From Apus apus (Eukaryota; Chordata; Aves; Apodiformes; Apodidae), in contig NC_067305.1 in the NCBI RefSeq assembly GCF_020740795.1, forward strand, positions 1,736,001 through 1,800,000: a stretch of DNA of 64,000 nt, written 5' to 3'. Below the pieces are notes generated by a model. It made no database searches and had not been told where the DNA came from. It saw nothing but the letters and a program-made list of their open reading frames with translations. This document shows, piece after piece, positions 1 to 10,265 of the stretch. Both the position numbers and the translations under genes were made by a program. Within the stretch, counting starts at the first letter, position 1. Every line of letters begins with the position of its first letter.

Positions 1-733
1 AGCCATGGGGCCGCGATGGGGCAGGGATGGGGCAGGCGTGGAGCAGCAATGGGGCAGGGATGGGGCAGCAATGGGGCAGCAATGGGGCAGCCGTGGGGCA
101 GCGATGGGGCAGGGATGGAGCAGCGATGGGGCAGGGATGGGGCAGCGATGGGGCAGGGATGGGGCAGCGATGGGGCAGGGATGGGGCAGGGATGGGGCAG
201 GGATGGGGCAGCAATGGGGCAGCAATGGGGCAGCCGTGGGGCAGCGATGGGGCAGGGATGGAGCAGCGATGGGGCAGGGATGGGGCAGCGATGGGGCAGG
301 GATGGGGCAGCGATGGGGCAGGGATGGGGCACCGTGGGGCAGCGATGGGGCAGCTGTGGGGTTAGTGTGGGGCAGGGATGGGGGAGCAATGGGGGAGCAA
401 TGGGGGAGCGATGGGGCAGGCGTGGGGCAGGGATGGGGCAGCGATGGGGCAGGGATGGGGCAGGCAGGGATGGGGCAGGCAGGGAGGGGTCAGGCAGGGA
501 TGGGGCAGGCAGGGATGGGGCAGGGATGGGTCAGGCAGGGATGGGTGAAGCAGGGATGGGGCAGGCAGGGATGGGGCAGGGATGGGGCAGGCAGGGATGG
601 GGCAGGCAGGGAGGGGTCAGGCAGGGATGGGGCAGGCAGGGATGGGTGAAGCAGGGATGGGGCAGGCAGGGATGGGGCAGGGATGGGGCAGGCAGGGATG
701 GGGCAGGCAGGGATGGGGCAGGCAGGGAGGGGT
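1..733. repeat. 12-bp minisatellite GGGATGGGGCAG
   Basis: Degenerate tandem copies of GGGATGGGGCAG with variants GGCAGC, GGGATGGAGCAG and CAGGCAGGGATGGG. The repeat is truncated by the window start and abuts the CpG island. Because the unit is a multiple of three, several frames stay open (Met-Gly-Gln-Gly-Trp-like peptides), which is not evidence of coding. The strand is strongly G-rich and G-quadruplex-prone. Confidence 0.9.
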
Positions 734-740
734 CAGGCAG

Positions 741-1340
741 CCGCTCCCCGCCCGCCTCGGCGCCCCTCGCCGCCATTCCCGGGGCGCCCCGCCCCCCCCC
801 CCGGGCCGCGCATGGATCGCTCCAAGGCTGCGCGCGCCGCGGGCGCTGGGACGGCCCATGGCGCTGGGGGGGGGGGGGGGGGGGGGGGGGGGTGCGGGCG
901 CTGCCCCGCAGGGGGCGCCAGCGCGGCGGGGCGGGGGGGGGGCGCGGAGCGTTCCCCGCGCCAAGATGGCGCCGCGCGGTGCGTGAGGCGGGACGGACCC
1001 ACCGACCCCGGGAGCACAGCCCGGGGGGGTTGCCCCGCTCCGCCCGAGGAGCCGTTATCCAGGTGAGCGGCCCCGGTGTGACCCTCGGCCCGGGCTGGCC
1101 CGGCGGGGAGAGGCCCCTGGTTGAGCCCCCGGTGTCACCTCCGCGCAGGCCCCGGCTCCCCCGCTGTCCCTGGGCCTGCGGCAGCCGCTGCTGCCTGAGC
1201 GCAGGGCCGGGTGGGGATGGCCGGGAGCGGGGCTGGGAGTGGTGGTGGCACCAGGGGAGGTTGGGCTGGGAAGTCTTGAGGGCACCGGGGCCTCCCGGAT
1301 CGCGGCCTGGCTCGTGTCGGGAAGGTTCTTGCCACGCGCT
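741..1340 (+). promoter_or_regulatory. CpG-island promoter-like element with candidate noncoding first exon
   Basis: Dense CpG block with Sp/KLF-type GGGGCGGGG boxes near 927-940, a 27-G run at 866-892, and CCAAGATGGCGCC at 961-973, which fits the YY1 motif often found just downstream of a start site. A strong splice donor (CCAG|GTGAGC) follows at 1062/1063, so about 960-1062 could be a first exon. Its only ATG there gives a six-codon upstream ORF. Which transcript it drives is unknown: an alternative ONECUT3 5' end, or an independent or noncoding RNA. Confidence 0.5.
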
Positions 1341-2611
1341 GCTGGAGCTGAGGGACAAGCCGGCAGCATCCCCTGCCCCCGCCCTCCCACCTGCCCGAAG
1401 AGGGTCCCAAACCCTGGTGAATCCAGCCTCCGTCACCCCAGCCCCAAGGATTACAGATCTTCCTGGTTTTTCACAGAGCAAGAAAGGCAGCGGCCCCCTG
1501 AGAACTGACTCGGCCAAACCCCAGGGCAGCCACACCCCCCCCAGCCCAGCAATCCGCCTGAGAACAGATGTGATCAGGAAATGCAGAAAACTCTTGGTTT
1601 TTTCTCCCCCTACTGCTCTTCCCCCTCTCTCCAGCAAATGTTCCGTAGCGGGTAACAGCTCCAGGCCCTCTCTGGACACCACCTCTCCACCGAGAGCAGC
1701 TCGGGAGCAACATACACTTCACTGATTGCTGAATTTGTTTCTTGTCCCTGGATCTGGGAGCTGCTGAAGGCAGCAGCAATTTGGCAGGAAGAGCCTGACA
1801 AGAATGGGCTGATGAGAGTCACTTAGCAGCAGCCTGTGCTGGTGCCAGAGGGAGATCCCTGCTGCTCCTTTGCTGCCCAGTGAGGACACAGTTGGACTGC
1901 ACAGGACCCACAGTGCTGTGGGTGACAGGAATGTCACTTGCCCTGGATTCCCAGGCCAGGCTCCTTGCCCTGTGTTAACTTCTCCCTGCCACTGGGGCAC
2001 AAACTGAACCCCAAACTCCTTTCCCTCCCCCCTCAGATTCTGCAGCTGGGGCTCTTGCACCAAAGCTGAGCACGAGGAAGTGCTGCTGACTCCGAGGAAA
2101 ACTTCTTCAAGGGGCTGGAGAGTTTCCAGCTGGTCCCACCACCCAGCCCCAACGACCTTCGGGAGCTGCTTCCATCCCTCGCGGCGCTGCCGGCTCCTGC
2201 CTGCCGTGCTGCCTGACTCCAGCACTTCATTAGCACCAATTTGCTCTCGTCACACTTAAGTGACAGTGACTGGGGAGAAGAGTGAGGAGCAGGGAGCAGC
2301 CGAGCAGCCGAGAGGATTCCCAGGACACCTCTGCCCAGCTCAGCCTCACACCAGGCAGCTGGTCCACCCCTGGGCCGTGCTGGCAGCAGGAGCAGCTTGG
2401 AACAGCAGTGGTTTCCACTGGGACAATGAGAAGCAGCTGACCATGGGCTGGAAAAAAAGCCTAGAAATGGAGGAAATGGGACAAATGCAGGAAGCAGCTT
2501 TCCCAGCAGGTGGGACTGCAGAGCCTGGGGTTCATCCCAGTTTTCCTGGGTGCTGGGGAGAGCAGGGCACGGGGTGACTCTTTATGAAAATCTCCAGATA
2601 AGAGGGTGAAA

Positions 2612-3125
2612 AATCATAGAATCCCAGCCTAGTTTGGGTTGGAAGGGACCTTAAAGACCATCCACTCCCAACCCCCCTGCATGGGCAGGGACACCTCCCA
2701 CCAGCCCAGGCTGCTCCAAGCCCCATCCAACCTGCCCTTCAACACTGCCAGGGATGGGGCAGCCACAGCTTCCCTGGGCAACCTGGGCCAGGCTCTCACC
2801 ACCCTCACAGCAAATCATTTCTTCCTTATATCCAAACTAAATCTCCCCTCTTTCATCTCAAAACCATTACACCCTCATCCATTCCCATCCCTCCCTGCCC
2901 TTGTCCCAAGCCCCTCCCCCAGCTTTCCTGGAGCCCCTTCAGGCCCTGGAAGGTGCTCTAAGGTTTCCCTGGAGCCTTCTCTTCTCCAGGCTGAACACCC
3001 CAACTCTCCCAGCCTGTCTCCAGAGCAGAGCTGCTCCAGCCCTTGGATCATCTCCGTGGCCTCCTCTGGACTCTCTCCAACAGCTCCATGTCCTTCTTAT
3101 GTCGGGAGCTCCAGAACTGGACAAA
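2612..3125 (-). mobile_element. CR1 LINE fragment
   Basis: Reads from TCATAGAATCCCAGCC, the complement of the CR1 3' terminus, through the conserved 3' region. Inserted antisense to ONECUT3. Confidence 0.9.
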
Positions 3126-4592
3126 TCAAACCTCTGCAGAAAGGAAACAGTTTTAACAGCAAACCTGTACTTTTACATCATCTGAAAGTGGTTGTTTCTG
3201 TGTCCATGAGAGGGTCTGATGTCTTCTGGCCCAGCCCAGTCTGTGGCTGCTCATCTGGAACGGACAAGAATAAAAAGAGGGCAAACGTGGAGAGATGGAG
3301 CCAAGCACACCTGCAGCCACCACAGCTTCTTTGTGTCCCTTTGCCTGCCCTCAGACCAGACAAGCTCATCTGCTTCAGTGCTGGAAAAGAGGAAAACACT
3401 GGAAAAACAGACAAAACTTTAGAAGGGCAGGAGGGGCAAAACAAGGAGTCCCACGGGGACCGTCACCAGCCGAGTAGGGGACCAAGCACTTGTGCCTTCA
3501 TCTCCAGTCCCTTCCCTCCACCTGCCAAGCTGCTCTGCTCCCACAGCCCTGGGGGTGTTGGTGCAGGGGGCTGGGGGTGTTGGTGAGGGGGCTGGGGATG
3601 CCTCCCAGCCCTGGATGCCTCCATCAGAGATGCTCACTGGAACCAGTCACTGAAACCCTTCGCAAGGGAAGGAAAACCCACCCGGAGCGCAGAGCCAAGT
3701 GCTTTGTCTCATCTCATCTCCTCATTTGCAGCGTTCAGAGGAAGATTTAATTTGCTGGGCTCGGGGAAGTGGCTCACCCTGCAGCACGTTGGCTGCATAC
3801 CAATGACCAGGGGCTCTCCCCAGGCCTTGCACTCACCCTCTGGCAGCTCCCAGGGACACCAGTGGGAAAGCCTGTTCCCTGGCCACGTGGCACAGGGACA
3901 CGGTAGGGCCAGGAGCTCTGTCTGGACTGTGTCACTCTGACCCAGCAAGACCCTGGGGCTGCAGCTTTGCAGACACATCCCAGCTCCCAGCCACATCTCT
4001 CAGGTTCTGGTGCATCTTTGTAGCCTTGCTGAATCGGTTTGCTTCTAGAAGAGTTCTCACTGTCTTGTGGTTCAAAGCTGTCAGGTGCTGCAGGACCAGA
4101 GCAGTCACAATCCCTGCAGATTTTGGAGCCCAAAGGGGGATTTTTGTTGTTGTTTTTTGTTCTCATATACTGTTGGCATCTGGAGGTTTGATCTGCACTG
4201 GCAGTTGTGTGGTTGACTCTGCGTCCCCTTTGCCTGCGTGTTCATTAGTTTTTGGACTCAAATGGGATTTCAGAGGGGAAAAAAGAAGACAAAAAGGAAG
4301 TTGGGGTTTGGTTTTTTAACTCTTTCTTCCTGTGTTGCACACTGCTGACTCCCATCAGCACTGAGTCTTCCCAGCTAGAGAAGACCCAAATTTCTGCTGG
4401 AGAGGCCTGTTCGTGACAAATGTCTTCAGGCTCTTCTTCTGCAATGTGAAGTCCAACAACCCTCTTGAGGCAGTTGCCCCAGCTCTGAGCATCCTGACCA
4501 GCCCAGCTCTGAGCCAAAGGGTTTCTGTTTTGTGGATGAAGCTCCTTGATCTCTGGTCCAGACTCTGCTCCAGCTTTGGTCGAGCAGCTGTC

Positions 4593-4736
4593 ACTTCCTT
4601 CCCTGGCAGTGTTGAAGGGCAGGTTGGATGGGGCTTGGAGCAACCTGGGCTGGTGGCAGGTGTCTCTGCCCATGCAGGGGGGTTGGGACTGGATGATCTT
4701 TAAGGTCCCTTCCAACCCAAATCATTCCATGATCCT
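4593..4736 (+). mobile_element. CR1 LINE 3' end, short
   Basis: Last ~145 bp of a 5'-truncated CR1, ending CCCAAATCATTCCATGATCC. Confidence 0.85.
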
Positions 4737-5107
4737 CATTCAGCTCAGGATCAGACACCACTCTGCTGTGGGAGGCACTGGGCTTATCACAGTTTGCTCA
4801 GAGCTGCAGCTCCCAAAACCTTCCAGAATATCAGGGCAGGATCTGAATCAGTAGAGCCCATCAGACAACCAGCCCCTCCAACTTTGTGGAAGACATTGAG
4901 ATCCCTCTGCTCCTTCAAGGAGAGTGGGAAACAGGCTGCCCAGGGACTTAGACACATCTTGAAGGCACAGAGATGAGCCAGCTCTGCTCAGGGCCATTTC
5001 CCACCCGATGCCTATCAGTGAAAGAGCCTGTCCCACCTCTACACCTGAAGAAACCTGCCCCAACCTAGCTGACCACGTCCATCTCCATCCCTTCCTCCAC
5101 CTCCCTT

Positions 5108-5291
5108 AGACACTGGCCCAGGTTGCCCAGGGAAGCTGCCCCATCCCTGGCAGTGTTGAAGGGCAGGTTGGATGGGGCTTGGAGCAGCCTGGGCTGGTGG
5201 GAGGTGTCCCTGCCCATGCAAGGGCTTGGATCCAGATGATCTTCAAAGTCCCTTCCAACCCAAACCATTCTGTGACCATTCTATGATTCTT
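5108..5291 (+). mobile_element. CR1 LINE 3' end, short
   Basis: Starts CACTGGCCCAGGTTGCC and ends in CCATTCTATGATTCT, the intact microsatellite-like CR1 terminus. Confidence 0.88.
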
Positions 5292-7689
5292 TGAGCCCCT
5301 AAAAGCTCCTCGACCCCCGTGCTTGGCTGCCTTCTGATTCGACAGGGAGAAAAAGAGAAAAACTGATGCCTTGTGGGTTTTTTTTCCCCCTCCCAACCTG
5401 GCTTACAGGCCCTGCAAGCCCCTGGCTGGCTTTTGTGATTTCAACAAATCACCAGCACTTAAGCAAAGTGGGCAGAAAATTACAGGTTGTGTTGTGAGTG
5501 AATGAAGAGGGAGAAGAGGCTGAGGCTGAGCACAGGGATGGTTGTGGGTATAATAGAGAGCCCAGGGGCTGCTGCCTGCAAAGCCATCAGGTATTAGTTA
5601 AATGCTTCGTGGAGTTCACACTGTGAGGGGTAATCACAGCTCCTGAGCAGCAGCCACTTGATTGTCTCTATTCTGTCCCTTTCAGAATTATTTGGGAGCT
5701 ATTTTGCTTGGAACTGTCAAGGTTAAGGCAAGGAAAACGTGCTCCCTCAGGCAGAAGTCTCCAGGGAGGCAGGAATCCTCGGCTGGAGTCCTCTGGGGGA
5801 AGAGGGTGGGATGCCTCTGCTTGCAGAAATCTTTCTTCCTGTTTTTTTATGCCCTCCCCCCCAACGAGGTTCCTCCTTGTCTTTGCTCCTCGTGGTTTTT
5901 CCACAGCCAGGTCAGCTTCCTTAGGGATGAAATATTCCTGGGGTTGCATGGTTGGTGTCTGGGAAGAAGGGGCTCTGTGCCATCACCCCTCCCACTGTGT
6001 CTGCCATTCCCTGCCTGTCACGTTGGTGTTGGTTGGTTGTTTGAGCTGTGGAGGCCTCAGAGCTGCTGGCTTGGTGAGATGAGCTGGGGGGAGATGGAGG
6101 GAGGAGAGAAGGAGCTCCCTGTGGGTCAGCTCAAGCCTTACTGGCCAACAGAGCATCCTCTGGGGGCATGGGGGAAGCCAATCCTTCCCTCCCTCTCGTG
6201 TTCCTGGTCTTCTGGTCCCAGGAGGAGCAAGACAAGGCAGGGAGTGAACCCCTGGGGAGATAACACAGAGGCAGACATGGCAGGATGTCCCTGTCCCCAT
6301 GGACCCAGTGGGGCTCAGAGCCCCATTGAGGGATGGGACCAGAGAGCAGCATTAAGCCAAAGATGAATCATTTGGAGCTTGGGACTTGGAAATAAAGGGA
6401 TTTTGAAGCACAAAGAGAAAATTTCCCCCTTCGCTGACCTGGGTGGGGGTCAGAGCTATGTCCCTGGCTGTCCCCCATCTCCCACCACCTGTGGGGACGG
6501 TGGGGTGGTCACTGCCAGCCTGGGCAAGCAGCTCCTGGGGGCTGGGGAACAGGGCAAAGCTCCTCCACTGGGGGCTGCTGGAAATAGATCTGAGCAGCGT
6601 CACCATTGATTGCTGCTGTGTGGAGCTGTAATTAGATTGAGCTGGGGAAGGGGGGTGTTGGGCTGTGTCAGCAGAAAAAGAAATTAATAAATAAACAAAC
6701 GAAGCCAGGAAATGTGGGATGGGGCTGGTGGTGGCATTGGGGGGGTTAAAAATAAAGGGGGGGGTTCCAGGGGTGTCAGCTCTGCCTCAGCAACACTCAG
6801 CCTTGGTTTGAACGTGGATCAGTTTTACCAGCAAGACCCTGCTGGTCAGTGTCTGCCTCCGAGCTCTGAGTTATTAATGGGTGACTGGTTTCTAATAATT
6901 ACTCCTAAAAATTGAACGGGGAGGGGGGATGGGTGGAGTGTGAGGCTGAAAAGCTGCATTGCTGGGTCTGAGGCTGCAGAGCTGGTGGGAATGGGCATCC
7001 AAGGCAGGGAAGCAGGAGGACAAGCTGGATCCCAGTGGCTTGGTGAGGGTGGCAGCTGGGGCAGCACATCCCCTGGCCCATCCTGTGGGATTGTGGGTGT
7101 ATGTGCACGTACCTGCACCCACTGGCGTGGACCTGGTGGGTACATGGTGGGGAGATGTGGTGTGAGAGTGAAAGCTGTGCTGACAGGGAGCAGCCCAGGT
7201 GCCCACCATCCACACCAGGTCCTCCCACCCGTGCTACCAGCACGAGGCTGGAGCTCAGCATGCTGGGGGGACACTGGGAGGGCAGCGGGGTGGGGAATGG
7301 GTGAGGGGTCTGGGAGGACTCTTTCTGTTTGTTGTTTGGTTTGGGGAGGGATTTTGGGATGGGTCTATTTTTTTTTTAATTTATGTCTGGAACAAAAGTC
7401 AAATTTTCTATAAAGGCTTTTTTTGTTTGTTCTTTTTGCAAGCATCTGATGGTCATAGGGTAGGTTTCCACTAAACCATTCTCTGCTGGCTGTTTGAGTA
7501 AGGTACCCCTGGGACCTGGTCCTCTGGTACCACCAGGACTCAGATTGTCCCTTGTCCCTAAGGATGGTGGTTACTAAACCTGCTGGGGAGGGAGAAGGGG
7601 AGGGGAAGGCTCTTCACTAACTGTCTTCCAGGGACAGGATTTTTAGTGAGTGTGGTTGGTTTTGCCAAGCTTGGTGCCTCCTGTCCCCT

Positions 7690-8163
7690 GCCCCAGCAGG
7701 AGAAGGGTCCAGAGAAGGGCCATGAAGATGATCCAAGGGCTGGAGCAGCTCTACTCCGGAGACAGGCTGGGAGAGTTGGGGTGTTCAGCCTGGAGAAGAG
7801 AAGGCTCCAGGGAGACCTTAGAGCACCTTCCAGTGCCTGAAGGGGCTCCAGGAAAGCTGGGGAGGGGCTTGGGACAAGGGCAGGGAGGGAGAGGACAAGG
7901 GGGGAGGGATTAAAACTGGAAGAGGGGAGATTTGGTTTAGACATCAGAAGAAATTCTTCACCATGAGGGCAGGAAGGCACTGGAACAGGTTGCCCAGGGA
8001 AGCTGTGGCTGCCCCATCCCTGGCAGTGTTGAAGGGCAGGTTGGATGAAGCTTGTGCAGCCTGGGCTGGTGGGAGGTGTCCCTGCTCATAGCAGGAAGGT
8101 TGGAACCTGATGATCTTTAAGGTCCCTTCCAACCTTCACCATCCCATGATTCTATGATTCTGT
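7690..8163 (+). mobile_element. CR1 LINE fragment
   Basis: About 470 bp, sense orientation, from the GGTCCAGAGAAGGGCC region to the ATGATTCTATGATTCTG end. Confidence 0.9.
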
Positions 8164-9972
8164 AAGAACCAATGGCTCCCACCACCCACGTGGGGATGTG
8201 GTGAGGACCAAGCCCAGCAGCCAGGGAAACAAGGCTAAATTGATTGGATCTGCTGCATTGAGCTCTAAATGCCCCAGCTTTGGGTGGAAAGGGTAGGTAT
8301 CATCCTTCTCTTAGTTCAAGGTGCTCTAAAGAGAACTCATAGTGCAGGCCAGCTGAAGAAGCATCAGAGGAAGACCTTCCTTGTTCTCTACTGGGGAAGA
8401 AGTGGCTTCAAACCCCCTCCCATTACTCCCAGGCTCTTTTACTCACCTGGCCGTGGAGGTGGGTTTGTGTAGCAGGCAGGTAGTTAACTTGAGGGGAAAT
8501 CCTGTCCCATGAGTCTGTGATGCCACCCAAGATGCCATCCTGTGTCCTGTCACGGCAGCAGCAGCTTTCAGCCTTGTCCTCTGGCCCCTCCAAGGTCTGT
8601 GCACCAGGTCAAAGAGCTTTCTGGAACTGCCTGAGAAGCAAGTTGAAATCTGTCATCCAGCAACGTTCCAACAGGGGATGTCTCACAGGACCTCCCTGCA
8701 AAATCCTTTGGAAGATCCTAACCAAAAATCCCTCAAAGGCTGAAAACTGCTGCTGGTTGGGGCAAGAGTGGGTGCTTCCCATGGAAGGTCTTCAGCCCAT
8801 TGTTTCCTGACTCTTTTCTGAGTTTTCCTGGAGGAAACAGTGTGTCCCCAACCTTTGAGGGCCAGATCCATGCCCTGCCTTGCCCATGGGCATCTCTTGG
8901 CATGTCTGGCCAAGTCCTGACCCAGCAAAGTCCCTGAGAACCCTGAGCTAACTTCAACAGCTTTGACGTTGTCCTGCTTTCAGTAGAAGGTGGCCCAGCA
9001 GCCTCCACCAACCTTCCTTACTCTGTAATTTCCTAGAAAAATGTCACAGCAAAGGGCTCCTTTTCTCACCCACCAACAGGGCTCTGAATATTCTTGCAGT
9101 TCCATTAATACCTTTACCAAAAGGTGTGTACTCACCTCCCTCCCTCCCACACAGCATGGTGGGGCCAGAGGTGGGTTTCCTGGCTCCTGGAAGCCCATCC
9201 CTGTGTGGTAGCACTTCTGTCCTCACCTACTGCTCCAGCCAAATCTGTAGAGAAGGCTTTTAGTTCAGTGCTGACTCAACCTGACACATGCTCCAAAGAC
9301 ACGCAGGGGAGATGGAATTTCCTGGAGCCTCTGGTGTCTCAAGCTGTTCTCCAGGCTCCAGAGGCAGGAAAACCCCTTTCCAGAGCAGGTGGAACCACAG
9401 ATGGTCTTTCCAGCCAATGTCTGCCCTGGGACATGGTGGCTGCAGACTGGCCATGTCACAATGTCCCTGCCCCCAGCTCTTATTTCAGAGGTGGCAGCTG
9501 GATGTGATGGCCAAGACACCAGTTCCCTGAGTCCTCAAGGGATGAGGTGATGAGGAGGCAAGGGAGACCACACCAGGGTGCAGCAGGGAGGGAGGCTGAT
9601 GATGACCCCCAAAATTCAGAGCAGGTCCAAACAGCCAGGCTGTTGGAGCAGAGGCAGCCCAGGAGTTTCTCCTAATCCCTGGTCAGCTGGAGATGCTGAG
9701 ACCTGGGGCTTTTCCTGGGCATCTGAAGAGGTGATGGGCTTCACCCAGGCTTTTCTCATAGTGATATCCAAAGAGGTTCTTGTCTCATCTCAGCAGATGC
9801 TCAGGAGGCACAGGGAGGAAGAGGAGGGAGGTACCTGGGCAGTGGTGGGCAACAAACCAGCAGGTTTACTGGAGGGTAGGGCCTGGTTTCTGGGAGGCAG
9901 GTGGGCAGCCTGCAAGCGGGCCAGGGTGGCGAGCACCAGTTAACGGCCCTCCTCTCTCTCTTGAACATCCAG

Positions 9973-10265
9973 CTTGCAAACGCAAGGAGCAAGAGCAGCA
10001 GAAAGACAGGAGCCTGCAGCCCAAGAAGCAGAGGCTGGTCTTCACGGACCTGCAGCGCCGCACCCTGATCGCCATCTTCAAGGAGAACAAGCGCCCGTCC
10101 AAGGAGATGCAGATGACCATCTCACAGCAGCTGGGCTTGGAGCTCAACACCGTCAGCAACTTCTTCATGAACGCCCGCCGGCGGTGTATGAACCGCTGGC
10201 AGGAGGAACCAGGCACCAACCCTGGAGTCCCTTCTTCTTCTACAAGCACTTTCTCCAAAGCATGA
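9973..10265 (+). CDS. ONECUT3: ONECUT3 terminal coding exon (homeodomain, C-terminus)
   Basis: Last coding exon of a ONECUT-family transcription factor, a nuclear DNA-binding protein with one CUT domain and one divergent homeodomain. A good acceptor (CTCTTGAACATCCAG) precedes position 9973. The first two bases complete a split Ala codon, then 95 residues follow to TGA 10263-10265. The peptide begins CKRKEQEQ, contains the homeodomain with recognition-helix segment VSNFFMNARRR (the Phe48/Met50 type typical of ONECUT), and ends in TFSKA. The strings TLIAIFKENKRPSKEM and CMNRW match ONECUT3 rather than ONECUT1 or ONECUT2, and the ATP8B3-REXO1 neighbourhood agrees. ONECUT genes normally have two coding exons; exon 1 with the CUT domain is not in the window and should lie upstream. 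Family identity is certain and the paralogue call very likely. Confidence 0.96.

Larger units (their letters stand above)
1..9972 (+). other. Probable ONECUT3 intron 1 (3' part)
   Basis: Noncoding sequence upstream of the ONECUT3 terminal exon. It holds a minisatellite, a CpG island and CR1 fragments at 2612-3125, 4593-4736, 5108-5291 and 7690-8163. Stretches 1340-2600, 3130-4590, 5292-7689 and 8164-9972 contain no exon I can recognise on either strand. Intronic status follows from the two-exon structure of ONECUT genes and the absence of the CUT-domain exon. If 741-1340 is an independent promoter, part of this could be another transcript. Confidence 0.6.

Noticed and set aside
16-1725. 569-codon open frame on +
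   Set aside because: Runs through the GGGATGGGGCAG minisatellite and CpG island; low-complexity peptide, and the length is explained by a unit that is a multiple of three.
8231-8246. AAATTGATTGG as an ONECUT autoregulatory site
   Set aside because: Only a partial match to the HNF6 consensus and a single copy; too weak to claim.
1-9972. ONECUT3 exon 1 / CUT domain
   Set aside because: Searched translations for the CUT-domain sequence on both strands and found none; it must lie upstream of the window.
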